The notes under the pieces were generated by a model that made no database searches, had not been told where the DNA came from, and saw only the letters and a program-made list of their open reading frames with translations. The position numbers were made by a program, and so were the translations under genes. This document shows, in pieces, positions 16,181 through 24,154 of a stretch of 64,000 nucleotides of DNA; position 1 is the first letter of the stretch; the number at the start of each line of letters is the position of its first letter. Source of the DNA: Amycolatopsis eburnea (GTDB taxonomy: Bacteria; Actinomycetota; Actinomycetes; Mycobacteriales; Pseudonocardiaceae); NCBI RefSeq assembly GCF_003937945.1, contig NZ_RSEC01000061.1, forward strand, positions 434,001-498,000, read 5' to 3'.

Positions 16181-17575
16181 ATGGCCCACCTCCCCGACGC
16201 CGCGCCGGACACCGGCACGATCGCGGGCCGGCTCGACCGGCTGCCCATCACCCGGACCCACCGGCGGGCGACCGTCGCCGTCGGGCTGGGGCTGTTCTTC
16301 GACTTCTACGAGGTCTTCCTCACCGGCGTGCTCAGCTCGGTGCTCGTCGAAGAGTTCGAGCTGACCAAGGCCGACCTGCCGCCGCTGCTCGCCTCGACGT
16401 TCGTCGGCATGTTCGTCGGCGCCCTGCTCCTCGGCCGGCTCGCCGACCGGTTCGGCCGGCGCGGCGCGTTCCTGGTGAACCTCGGGCTCTACTCGGTCTT
16501 CTCGCTGCTGGGCGCGTTCAGCGGCAGCGCGCTGATGCTGCTGGCGACGCGGTTCTTCGCGGGCATCGGCCTCGGCGCCGAGCCGCCGCTGGCCGACACC
16601 TACCTGACCGACCTGCTGCCCGCCCGCAAGCGCGGCCGCTTCATCGCCTGGGCCTACACGCTCGCCTTCTGCGGCTTCCCGGTCGTCGGCTTCCTCGCCC
16701 GTGGCCTGACCGACCACGAGGTCTTCGGCATCGAAGGCTGGCGCTGGCTGTTCGTGATCGGCGCGCTCGGCGCCGGCGCGGTCTTCCTGCTGCGGCGCGG
16801 CCTGCCCGAGTCACCGCGCTGGCTGGAGTCCGTCGGCCGCACGGAGGAGGCCGCGCACCTCGTGGCCGGCATGGAGGCCGAAGCCCGCGGCACCACCGTC
16901 GACACGCCCGCCCCGCGCCGCGGCGAGACCCGCAAGCGCGCCGCCGCGCCGGTGCGCGACCTCTTCGCGCCCGCCCTGCGGCGGCGGACCTGGATGATGG
17001 TCGTCTTCCACGTCCTGCAGACCCTCGGCTACTACGGCTTCGGCACGCTGGTGCCGCTCGTCCTCGCCGCCAAGGGGTACGCCGTCTCGCAATCGCTGCT
17101 GTTCGCCGCCCTGACCTACCTCGGCTACCCGGTCGGCTCGGCGTTGTCGCTGCCGATCGTCGAACGCGTCGAGCGCAAGTACCTCGTGGTCGGTTCGGTG
17201 CTGGCGATGGCGGTGTTCGGCATCGCGTTCGGCTACGCCGGCTCGATGGCGCTGATCCTGGTGTTCGGCTTCCTCTACACCGCGACCAGCAACCTCTTCT
17301 CGAACGCCTTCCACATCTACCAGGCCGAAATCTTCCCGACGGCGTTGCGCTCGACGGCGTCCAGCGGCACCTACTCCCTGTCGCGACTGGCCAGCGGCGC
17401 GATGCCGTTCGTCCTGGTCCCGCTGCTGTCCGCGCACGGCCCGACCACGCTCTTCCTCGTCGTCGCCGGCGCGCTCGTCGTGGTCGCCGTGGACATCGCG
17501 GTGCTCGGCCCGCGCACCACGGGCCGCCGGCTGGAGAACGTCAGCGGTGACACGGCCGTGCGGCCGCTTCGATGA
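16181..17575 (+). CDS. MFS transporter (sugar/acid symporter type)
   Basis: Membrane protein of 464 residues with twelve predicted helices. Motif A follows helix 2 (GRLADRFGRRGAF), and LPESPRWL after helix 6 is typical of the SP/AAHS-like families that import sugars and organic acids. A clear Shine-Dalgarno (AAAGGAG) precedes ATG 16181. Its promoter carries a site similar to the one in front of the CoA transferase gene, so it is the likely importer of the acid degraded by the CoA transferase and lyase. Its 3' end overlaps the convergent kinase gene by 35 bases. Confidence 0.87.
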   Translation: MAHLPDAAPDTGTIAGRLDRLPITRTHRRATVAVGLGLFFDFYEVFLTGVLSSVLVEEFELTKADLPPLLASTFVGMFVGALLLGRLADRFGRRGAFLVNLGLYSVFSLLGAFSGSALMLLATRFFAGIGLGAEPPLADTYLTDLLPARKRGRFIAWAYTLAFCGFPVVGFLARGLTDHEVFGIEGWRWLFVIGALGAGAVFLLRRGLPESPRWLESVGRTEEAAHLVAGMEAEARGTTVDTPAPRRGETRKRAAAPVRDLFAPALRRRTWMMVVFHVLQTLGYYGFGTLVPLVLAAKGYAVSQSLLFAALTYLGYPVGSALSLPIVERVERKYLVVGSVLAMAVFGIAFGYAGSMALILVFGFLYTATSNLFSNAFHIYQAEIFPTALRSTASSGTYSLSRLASGAMPFVLVPLLSAHGPTTLFLVVAGALVVVAVDIAVLGPRTTGRRLENVSGDTAVRPLR

Positions 17576-18059
17576 CCGCGACCGCCTCGCCGGCCGGCAG
17601 CCGCGCGGTGTCGACGACGAGGCGGTCGCGCGTCCACGGCTCGTACTCGCGGTCCAGGATCTCCTGCCACGTCGGCGGCACCAGGCCGGGGATGCCGACG
17701 TCGCGGGTTTCCGCGCGGCGCCGGTGTTCGGCGAGGTCGGAGCAGACGATCTCGGCTTCGAGCACCCGTGCGCCGGCGCCGAGTCCGGCCGCCCGCCAGG
17801 CGTCCCGGGTGACGGCGAGCGGGTTCACGCATTCGGCGATCACGCTCACGCCCGTGCGGAGCAGGTCGGCCGCGACGTCCTGGGCGACCACGTAGCCGAC
17901 CGGTCCGAGCGGTTGCGCCAATGGCGACGCGCGGACGATCGCCTGCTCGATCGTGTCGACACGCAGGAACGCGAAACCGGTGTGGCGGGCCAGTTCCGCG
18001 GCGATGGTGGTCTTGCCGGTCGCGGGCAGGCCGCCGACGACGATCAGGAGCGGGGACAC
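17541..18059 (-). CDS. AAA-type small-molecule kinase-like ATPase
   Basis: P-loop protein of 172 residues: GGLPATGKTT (residues 9-18) is the Walker A of the AAA_33/zeta-toxin-like kinase group, followed by FLRVDTIEQAI and a late VVDTARLP. Such proteins phosphorylate small molecules or nucleotides; the acceptor cannot be deduced. GTG 18059 is the only sensible start in frame. It is convergent with the MFS gene and overlaps its end, with no evident functional link. Confidence 0.75.
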   Translation of the reverse strand: MSPLLIVVGGLPATGKTTIAAELARHTGFAFLRVDTIEQAIVRASPLAQPLGPVGYVVAQDVAADLLRTGVSVIAECVNPLAVTRDAWRAAGLGAGARVLEAEIVCSDLAEHRRRAETRDVGIPGLVPPTWQEILDREYEPWTRDRLVVDTARLPAGEAVAVIEAAARPCHR

Positions 18060-18084
18060 CCGCGCATGATCGCACGCGTGCTCC

Positions 18085-18702
18085 TCAAGAAGCGGCGCGC
18101 TTCTGCGCGACCAGCCCGCGCCGCAGCGTGGCCAGGGCCCGGTGCTGGGCCACGCGCACCGCGCCCGCGCTGGCGAGGCCGACCGCGGCGGCCGTTTCCT
18201 CCGCCGTCAGCCCGAGGATGATCCGCAGCACCAGGATTTCGCGCTGGCGCGGCGGGAGCGTGTCGAGGAGGCCGGACGACCAGTCGAGGGCGGCCGCGCG
18301 TTCGGCCGCTTCGCTCGTCGGGTCGCCGGGGGTCGCGCGGTCGGCGGGCGGCTCGGCGACCGGGCTCGTGCGGTCGCGCGCGCGGCGGCGGTGGAAGTCC
18401 GAGACCTTGTGCGAGGCGATGCCGAAGACGAACGCCAGGAAGCCGTCGGTCTCGTAGCGGTAGCCGGGCAGCGCGTTGACGATCGCCAGGAGCACGTCCT
18501 GCGCGCAGTCCTCGGCGTCCGACGAGCCGTCCTGCCAGGTGCGGAGCCGGCCGAGGCAGTAGCGGAACACCGGCGGGCGCAGGACGCGCAGCAGGCCGGC
18601 CACCGCGGCGCGGTCGCCCTGGATCGCCGCCCGGACGAGGGCCGGGTCGAGGGTGAACGTCGCCGGGGGAGCGGACGCGCCCTCGGCGGACTGCGGCGAC
18701 AT
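18085..18702 (-). CDS. ECF-like sigma factor, ShbA/SigD type
   Basis: RNA polymerase sigma factor of 205 residues. Region 2 is seen in LRVLRPPVFRYCLGRL and DAEDCAQDVLLAIVNALPGYR, then FLAFVFGIASHKVSDFHRRR. Region 4 contains LPPRQREILVLRIILGLTAEETAAAVG with a C-terminal basic helix. This arrangement is closest to the actinobacterial SigD/ShbA group; ShbA in Streptomyces transcribes the principal sigma gene hrdB. ATG 18702 is chosen because it has a purine-rich site upstream, while the longer form from 18744 has none. No anti-sigma gene is adjacent. Confidence 0.82.
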   Translation of the reverse strand: MSPQSAEGASAPPATFTLDPALVRAAIQGDRAAVAGLLRVLRPPVFRYCLGRLRTWQDGSSDAEDCAQDVLLAIVNALPGYRYETDGFLAFVFGIASHKVSDFHRRRARDRTSPVAEPPADRATPGDPTSEAAERAAALDWSSGLLDTLPPRQREILVLRIILGLTAEETAAAVGLASAGAVRVAQHRALATLRRGLVAQKRAAS

Positions 18703-18859
18703 CGGCCTCACCCTTTCCCCACGCTCGCCGTCACGGATGATCACGACGCTAAGTCACCGCTCGCCGCCGCCGCACCGGCCGGGAGTCCGCTGCGACCCGG
18801 GTCTTCCGGCCCTGGTGCGCACGGCCGCGGTGTGCCGCGGGGGCGGCGCCGCGGCGGCC

Positions 18860-18874
18860 GGGCCGAACGGCCCT
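18860..18874 (+). promoter_or_regulatory. DevR/OsdR-like box upstream of PPOX gene
   Basis: GGGCCGAACGGCCCT is a near-palindrome of the GGGACCnnnGGnCC type bound by DevR/OsdR regulators, about 67 bases before the PPOX start. A related sequence precedes the gene at 21752. Confidence 0.4.
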
Positions 18875-18941
18875 ATCGGGTTACCCGCGGCACCGATCAC
18901 GCTGGTGGCCGGGTATCTCACAGGAGAAACACAGGGACGCG

Positions 18942-19340
18942 ATGGTGGACGACGTGGGCTTCGGGCTCCTGCTGGATCGGCAGCAATGCCTGGCGCTGCT
19001 GCGGACGGCGAGCCTCGGCCGGGTGATCTTCACCCACCGGGCCATGCCGGCGGTCCGCCCCGTCCGCTTCACGGTCGTCGACGACGCCGTGGTGTTCGCC
19101 GTCCCCGCCACCAGTCCCCTCTACGCGGGCGCGCGCGACGCCGTCGTCGCGTTCGAAGCCGACGAATACGCCGACGACCTCGGTGCCGGCTGGTACGTGA
19201 GCCTGCTCGGCCGGGCCACCGAATCCGGGGCGGTCGACCTCACCTGCTCGTGCCCCTGCCCGGTTCCGGCGGGGCACCGCTTCCTGCGCATCCCGGCCGA
19301 ATCGATCAGCGGCCACCGGCTCGCCTGCCACGCCCAGTAA
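18942..19340 (+). CDS. Pyridoxamine 5'-phosphate oxidase-like (PPOX) family protein
   Basis: Small protein of 132 residues with the split-barrel flavin/F420-binding pattern: LGRVIFTHRAMPAVRPVRFT, VVFAVPATSPLY and WYVSLLGRATE. Members near DevRS systems are usually small stress-regulated reductases or flavin binders; no specific substrate can be assigned. The C-terminus carries Cys residues (LTCSCPCP). It is directly upstream of the sensor kinase gene and has a DevR-like box in front, suggesting control by that system. Confidence 0.8.
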   Translation: MVDDVGFGLLLDRQQCLALLRTASLGRVIFTHRAMPAVRPVRFTVVDDAVVFAVPATSPLYAGARDAVVAFEADEYADDLGAGWYVSLLGRATESGAVDLTCSCPCPVPAGHRFLRIPAESISGHRLACHAQ

Positions 19341-19471
19341 CGAACCCGCTCCGCCGATCGACCCACCGGATGGACGAACCGGATTGGGCCGACACGGGCA
19401 GTCTTCTGTGGCACCCTTGACGGCCCGGGAGTGGCCCGGGAATCGGGCGGAGCCAGCGGGGTCGACGGGAA

Positions 19472-20986
19472 GTGACGGACGAGATCAGCATGCCGGCGAT
19501 CCTCGCGGCGGTGGGCGGCATCGCCCGCGAGCTGGAGCTGCCGTCGCTGCTGGAGCGGGCGGTCACGGCCACGTGCGAGCTGATGGGGGCCCCGCGCGGG
19601 CGGCTGGAACTGCCCGAGAACGGCGTCGCCCGCTACGGCGGCGAGCCCGGCGCCGGCGCGGTCGAGGTGCCGGTGCGCGCCGGGTCGCGGGTGTTCGGGA
19701 CCCTCGTGGTCGAGCCCGGGGACGGCGGCTTCACCCGGCGTGAACGGGAAGTGCTGGGCGCGCTCACCGCGGCGACCGGCATGGCGGTCGAAAAGGCGCT
19801 GCTGGTGGACCAGATGCGCCGCCGCGAACGCTGGCTCGAAGCCTCCTACGACGTCACCGGCGCCCTGCTCGCTTCGCAGGACCTGCACGCCACGCTCAGG
19901 CTGATCGCCGAACGCGCCCGCGTCGTCGCCGGCGGCACAGCCGGTGCGATCGCGCGCCCGGCCGGGCCGGGGCAGCTGGTGTTCGACGTCGTCGAGCCGC
20001 CGGGGGACGACGCCGACCGGCTGATCGGGCTGACCGTACCCACCGAGGGCACCGCCACCGGCGTCGCGTTCGCCACCCGCCGTCCCGTCGTCGTGCGCGA
20101 CTACGGCGAGCGCGTCCAGGAAGAACAGCGCGACCGCGCCGGGCCGATGCCGGCGATGATCAAGGACCTCGACTCGGCCATCTCGGTGCCGCTGCTCGTC
20201 GGCGAGGACACGCTCGGGGTGCTGGTGGTCGCGAAGTTCCGCGACAAGTCGCCGTTCACCGACTCCGACGTCCAGCTGGCCGAGACCTTCGCCGGGCACG
20301 CCGCGCTCGCCGTCGAGTTCTCCCGCGCGCAGGAGGCGCGCCAGCAGCTGGCGGTGTTCGAGGACCGCGACCGGATCGCCCGCGACCTGCACGACCTGGT
20401 GATCCAGCGGCTGTTCGCGACCGGGCTCGGCCTCGAGGGCGTGAGCAGGCTGATCGCCGACCCGGCGGTCGCCGCGCGGGTGTCCGGGTTCGCCCAGGAC
20501 CTCGACGGCACGATCCGCGAGATCCGCAACAGCATCTTCTCGCTGCAGGCGCCCGCGCAGGCGCACGGCAGCCTCCGCGCGGAGCTGCTGCGGGTGGCGG
20601 TGGACGCCCGCGACACGCTGGGGTTCGAGCCGCGCGTCGGGTTTGACGGGCCGCTGGACGCCGCGGTGCCGGACGCCGTCCGCTCGGACCTGATCGCGTC
20701 GCTGCGCGAGGCGCTGGCGAACGTCGCGCGGCACGCCGGGGCGACGTCGTCGTCGGTCGACGTCACCGTGGACGGGCTGGGCCGTCGGCTGACGCTGGCC
20801 GTGCGCGACGACGGGACGGGACCGCCGCCGGAGCCGGACCGGGTCAGCGGGCTCGCCAACCTGGCCGCGCGGGCGGCCCGGTGGGGCGGGACGTGCGCGC
20901 TGGTGGCCGCCGAAGGGGGCGGCGCCCGGCTGGAATGGACCGCCGAGCTGCCGGCGCGGGCCGGCGAGCAGGGGAGTGGACGATGA
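19472..20986 (+). CDS. GAF-domain sensor histidine kinase (DevS/DosS-like)
   Basis: Soluble kinase of 504 residues with two GAF domains (about 20-125 and 130-285), a HisKA_3 dimerisation domain with DRIARDLHDLVIQRLF (phosphoacceptor His307), and a HATPase domain (EALANVARHAG about 408-418, then DDGTGPP). Actinobacterial DevS/DosS proteins with this layout sense O2, NO, CO or redox through GAF-bound haem; whether haem is bound here cannot be judged from sequence. GTG 19472 fits the family start. The stop overlaps the response regulator start (ATGA), so the pair is translationally coupled. Confidence 0.9.
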   Translation: MTDEISMPAILAAVGGIARELELPSLLERAVTATCELMGAPRGRLELPENGVARYGGEPGAGAVEVPVRAGSRVFGTLVVEPGDGGFTRREREVLGALTAATGMAVEKALLVDQMRRRERWLEASYDVTGALLASQDLHATLRLIAERARVVAGGTAGAIARPAGPGQLVFDVVEPPGDDADRLIGLTVPTEGTATGVAFATRRPVVVRDYGERVQEEQRDRAGPMPAMIKDLDSAISVPLLVGEDTLGVLVVAKFRDKSPFTDSDVQLAETFAGHAALAVEFSRAQEARQQLAVFEDRDRIARDLHDLVIQRLFATGLGLEGVSRLIADPAVAARVSGFAQDLDGTIREIRNSIFSLQAPAQAHGSLRAELLRVAVDARDTLGFEPRVGFDGPLDAAVPDAVRSDLIASLREALANVARHAGATSSSVDVTVDGLGRRLTLAVRDDGTGPPPEPDRVSGLANLAARAARWGGTCALVAAEGGGARLEWTAELPARAGEQGSGR

Positions 20987-21642
20987 CGATCGCGGTGTTC
21001 CTGCTCGACGACCACGAGCTGGTCCGGACCGGGCTGAAGACCGTCTTCGAGGCCGAGCCGGACATCGAAGTGGTCGGCGAGGCCGCGACGGCGGCCGAGG
21101 CGCTGGTGCGGATCCCGCAGGCGCGCCCGGATGTCGCGATCCTCGACGTCCGGCTGCCGGACGGGCAGGGCGTCGAGGTGTGCCGCGAGATCCGGTCCAC
21201 TGTGGACCCGGCGCCCGCGTGCTTGATGCTGACGTCCTATTCGGACGACGACGCGCTGTTCGGCGCGATCATGGCGGGCGCGGCGGGTTACATGCTGAAG
21301 CAGGTCTCCGGCCGGTCGCTGATCGACGCCGTCCGCACGGTCGCCGGCGGCGGCTCGCTGCTGGACGCCACGCTCACCGCGTCGGTGATGAACAAGCTGC
21401 GCGGGGAGAACGTCGCCACCGCGGACCCGCGCTACGAGCAGCTGAGCCCGCAGGAGCGCCGGGTGCTCGACCTGGTCGCGGAGGGCCTGACCAACCGCCA
21501 GATCGCCGAGCGGCTGTTCCTGGCCGAGAAGACGGTGAAGAACTACGTTTCCTCGGTGCTGCACAAACTCGGCGTCGAACGGCGCACCTCGGCGGCGGTC
21601 TACATGTCCCAGCGGCGCGCCGGTCCCGGACGCTCGGGCTGA
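20983..21642 (+). CDS. NarL/DevR-family response regulator
   Basis: Response regulator of 219 residues. The receiver domain (1-120) has the acidic pair DD near residue 9-10, phosphoacceptor Asp55 in AILDVRLPDG, the switch Thr/Ser in MLTSYSDDD and Lys in YMLKQVSG. The C-terminal LuxR-type HTH (about 150-210) reads LSPQERRVLDLVAEGLTNRQIAERLFLAEKTVKNYVSS in segments. It partners the upstream kinase. Likely targets are the flanking PPOX gene and the gene at 21752, both preceded by similar boxes. Confidence 0.92.
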   Translation: MTIAVFLLDDHELVRTGLKTVFEAEPDIEVVGEAATAAEALVRIPQARPDVAILDVRLPDGQGVEVCREIRSTVDPAPACLMLTSYSDDDALFGAIMAGAAGYMLKQVSGRSLIDAVRTVAGGGSLLDATLTASVMNKLRGENVATADPRYEQLSPQERRVLDLVAEGLTNRQIAERLFLAEKTVKNYVSSVLHKLGVERRTSAAVYMSQRRAGPGRSG

Positions 21643-21646
21643 ATCC

Positions 21647-21660
21647 GGGACCGATCGGAC
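21647..21660 (+). promoter_or_regulatory. DevR/OsdR-like box upstream of 21752 gene
   Basis: GGGACCGATCGGAC, 92 bases before the start of the next gene. It resembles the box at 18860-18874 (GGGnCCGAnCGGnC). Confidence 0.4.
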
Positions 21661-21751
21661 GAAACCGGTGGGGCGTTCGACGTATCCACCGGCCGATGCG
21701 GTACACCTGTCGGGGGACGCACGGATCGGGGTGCGCGGTGGAGGGGACGGC

Positions 21752-22189
21752 ATGTCGGGGTTGTCGAGCGGGGACTACGTCACGCAGCAGATCCGGGCAC
21801 TCGCGCAAGCGGTGCGCCGGGAAGGGGCCGGAGGGGTCGGCACGCGCAGCTTCCAGCTGGCGGAGCACCTGGCGGCCGAGGGTGGTGTCCACCGCGGCGA
21901 CATCATGACCGCGACGGCGACGCTGCTGGCCATGACGGCGTGGTGCGACGGCGAGGCCGAGGCGGCCTGCCGGTTCGCGGAGCTGGCCGGGGAGAACGAC
22001 GAGGACTCCCGGGAGCTGGTGACCCACCTGCTGCGGCTGGAGGCGGGCGCGGATCAGGGGTGGCTGCCGCAGGAGCAGGTGGAAGCGCTGCTGGAGTACG
22101 CGCGCAGGGCCCGACGCGGTGACCTGGCGCTGCGGGTGCGGGCGATCGCGGGCGCGTCGCGCGGCGGACGGCACCGGCGCGCGGACTAG
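21752..22189 (+). CDS. Hypothetical protein
   Basis: Soluble protein of 145 residues, not assigned to a named family. It is rich in Ala, Glu and Arg and mostly helical in pattern, with IRALAQAVRREG near the N-terminus and VHRGDIMTATATLLAMTAWCDGEAEAACRF cut by two Cys in its middle. ATG 21752 has a purine-rich GGAGGGG upstream. Position after the DevR-like regulator and a candidate box in front suggest it belongs to that stress regulon. No catalytic motif is seen. Confidence 0.65.
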   Translation: MSGLSSGDYVTQQIRALAQAVRREGAGGVGTRSFQLAEHLAAEGGVHRGDIMTATATLLAMTAWCDGEAEAACRFAELAGENDEDSRELVTHLLRLEAGADQGWLPQEQVEALLEYARRARRGDLALRVRAIAGASRGGRHRRAD

Positions 22190-22197
22190 AACGAGAT

Positions 22198-22243
22198 GCG
22201 CTGAAGGGGACTTTCCTCGTGCGAGGGAAGTCCCCTTCAGCGC
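22198..22243. terminator. Bidirectional terminator, 22-bp stem
   Basis: Arms 22198-22219 (GCGCTGAAGGGGACTTTCC...) and 22222-22243 pair throughout except one T:G position, with a 2-base loop. It lies between convergent genes ending at 22189 and 22250. Confidence 0.85.
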
Positions 22244-22249
22244 GTCGGG

Positions 22250-23458
22250 CTAGTCGCCGTCGAGGGGCCGGTCGGGATCGGCGAGCCGGTCCGGATCCAC
22301 CTTCCGGCCGCTGAGGATCAGCTCGCGCACCGCGTCGAGGCCGTCGTCCCACTTGTTGACGTGCAGGCCCGCCACCACGCGGTCGCCGGCGAGCCAGAAC
22401 GCGTGGAACGCCTCGGTGTCGCCGCGCCGGACGACGCGGTCGTAGCCGCCCGGCGGGAACCAGCCGGTGAACTCCATGCCCGCGTCGTACTGGTCGGAGA
22501 AGAAGTACGGCAGCTCGGCGTACTCGACGGCCTGGCCGAGCATCGACCGCGCCGCCGCGGGACCGCCGTTCGTGGCCGCCGCCCAGTGCTCGACGCGGAG
22601 GGGCCGCCCGTAGTGCGGGTGCCACGCGTTCGCGACGTCGCCCGCCGCGAAGACGTCCGGGTCCTCGGTGCGCAGGGCCGCGTCCACGCGGACGCCGTCG
22701 TCGATGGTCAGGCCAGCCTCTTCCGCCAGCTGCGTCTCGGGCCGCGCGCCGATGCCCACGACGACGACGTCGGCCGGGATCTCGCCGTCGTCGGTCCGCA
22801 CCGCCGACACCGCGCCGTCGCCGTCGAACCCGGTCACGCCGGTGCCGAGCCGCAGCTCGACGCCGTGCCCGCGGTGCAGGTCCGCGAAGAACCCGCCCAG
22901 CTCCGGGCCGAGCGCGGCGTGCAGGGGCGAGGGTCCGGGCTCCACGATCGTCACTTCGCAGCCGTAGCTGCGCGCCGCCGCGGCGGTCTCCAGGCCGATC
23001 CAGCCCGCACCGGCGACGACGACGCGGCCGCTCGCCGACAGCGCCTCGCGCAACTGGTCCGCGTGGGACAGCCGGCGCAGGTAGTGGACGCCGTCGAGGT
23101 CGTTGCCGGGGACCCGCAGCCGCCGCGGCGAAGATCCGGTGGCCAGCAGCAGTTTCGTGTAGCCGAGGCGTTCGCCGCCGGCCAGCTCGACCTCGTGGGC
23201 GGCGCGGTCCAGTGCTGTGGCGCGCCGTCCGGTGAGCACCTCGACGTCGTGCTCGACGTACCACTTGTCGTCGTGGACGAACACCGACGCGCGGTCCTCC
23301 TGGCCGAGCAGGTAGCCCTTCGACAGCGGCGGCCGCTCGTAGGGCAGGTCCGGTTCCGCGCCGACGAGGACGATCCGGCCCTCGAAGCCTTCCGCCCGCA
23401 GGGTTTCCACGGCTTTCGCGCCGGCGAGCCCGGCGCCGATGACGACGAAGGTGTCCAT
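22250..23458 (-). CDS. FAD/NAD(P)-dependent oxidoreductase (ferredoxin reductase-like)
   Basis: Flavoprotein of 402 residues of the pyridine nucleotide-disulfide reductase fold. The FAD motif is at the N-terminus (VVIGAGLAGAKAVETLR), the NAD(P) motif at about 140-155 (VVVAGAGWIGLETAAAA) and the second FAD motif DVFAAGDVAN near residue 275. The sequence pattern YERPPLSKGYL is typical of ferredoxin/rubredoxin reductases serving oxygenases and P450s. Its ATG overlaps the folE stop by one base (TGATG), so it is coupled to GTP cyclohydrolase. The electron acceptor is unknown; no ferredoxin gene is adjacent. Confidence 0.87.
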   Translation of the reverse strand: MDTFVVIGAGLAGAKAVETLRAEGFEGRIVLVGAEPDLPYERPPLSKGYLLGQEDRASVFVHDDKWYVEHDVEVLTGRRATALDRAAHEVELAGGERLGYTKLLLATGSSPRRLRVPGNDLDGVHYLRRLSHADQLREALSASGRVVVAGAGWIGLETAAAARSYGCEVTIVEPGPSPLHAALGPELGGFFADLHRGHGVELRLGTGVTGFDGDGAVSAVRTDDGEIPADVVVVGIGARPETQLAEEAGLTIDDGVRVDAALRTEDPDVFAAGDVANAWHPHYGRPLRVEHWAAATNGGPAAARSMLGQAVEYAELPYFFSDQYDAGMEFTGWFPPGGYDRVVRRGDTEAFHAFWLAGDRVVAGLHVNKWDDGLDAVRELILSGRKVDPDRLADPDRPLDGD

Positions 23459-24066
23459 CAGGAGACCACCCCGGTGAGCGCGAAGAACTCCTGCCGCGTC
23501 TTGGGTTCCTCGCGCAGCAGGCCGTGCAGCGACGAGGTGACGGTCTGCGCGCCGGTCGCCCGGACCCCGCGCAGCGACATGCACAGGTGCTCGGCCTCGA
23601 TCACCACGCCGACGCCCTTCGGCGAGAGGTGCTCCTGCAGCCAGTCCGCGACCTGCTTGGTCAGCCGTTCCTGCACCTGCAGGTCGCGCGCGAACAGTTC
23701 GACGACGCGGGCGAGCTTCGACAGGCCGAGGATCCGGTCGCCGGGGAGGTAGCCGACGTGCGCGACGCCGCGGAAGGGCAGCATGTGGTGCTCGCACAGC
23801 GACTGCACGGGGATGCTCTTCGCCAGCACGAGCTCGTCGTAGCCCTCGTCGTTGGGGAAGGTCGTCAGCTGGAAGTCGCGCGGCCGCAGCATTTCCGCGT
23901 AGGCGTGGGCGACCCGGCGCGGCGTGTCGCCCAGGTGCTCCGACGTCGGGTCCTTGCCGAGCGCCCGCAGCAGGTCGGCGACCGCGCGCTCCGCGGCGTG
24001 CAGGTCGACGGCGTCGCGGTCGTGGACGACACCGAGGTGCCGCAGCGGTACGGGTTCGACGCTCAC
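23458..24066 (-). CDS. folE: GTP cyclohydrolase I
   Basis: Enzyme of 202 residues converting GTP to 7,8-dihydroneopterin triphosphate, first step of folate and pterin synthesis. Zinc-site motifs are present: SLCEHHMLPF (Cys and His) and EAEHLCMSLRGV (second Cys). GTP-site residues fall in GVAHVGYLP and LSKLARVVELFARDLQVQE. GTG 24066 is chosen since AGAAGGAGG lies 8 bases upstream. Being paired with an oxidoreductase and a dedicated regulator rather than folate genes suggests a second, specialised folE copy, for example for stress or pterin supply; this is inference. Confidence 0.9.
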   Translation of the reverse strand: MSVEPVPLRHLGVVHDRDAVDLHAAERAVADLLRALGKDPTSEHLGDTPRRVAHAYAEMLRPRDFQLTTFPNDEGYDELVLAKSIPVQSLCEHHMLPFRGVAHVGYLPGDRILGLSKLARVVELFARDLQVQERLTKQVADWLQEHLSPKGVGVVIEAEHLCMSLRGVRATGAQTVTSSLHGLLREEPKTRQEFFALTGVVS

Positions 24067-24078
24067 GGGCGTGCCTCC

Positions 24079-24147
24079 TTCTAAAATCAAGTCGAGCCGA
24101 CGTTAGAAGCTCCCGCCCCTTTTCGTCAACAGTTATGTGTTTTAGAA
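24079..24147. promoter_or_regulatory. Operator pair between folE and HTH regulator
   Basis: TTCTAAAA (24079-24086) and TTTTAGAA (24140-24147) are exact reverse complements, unusually AT-rich for this DNA. One sits just upstream of the folE Shine-Dalgarno and the other just before the regulator start, suitable for control of both divergent promoters. Confidence 0.55.
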
Positions 24148-24154
24148 TGCGACG

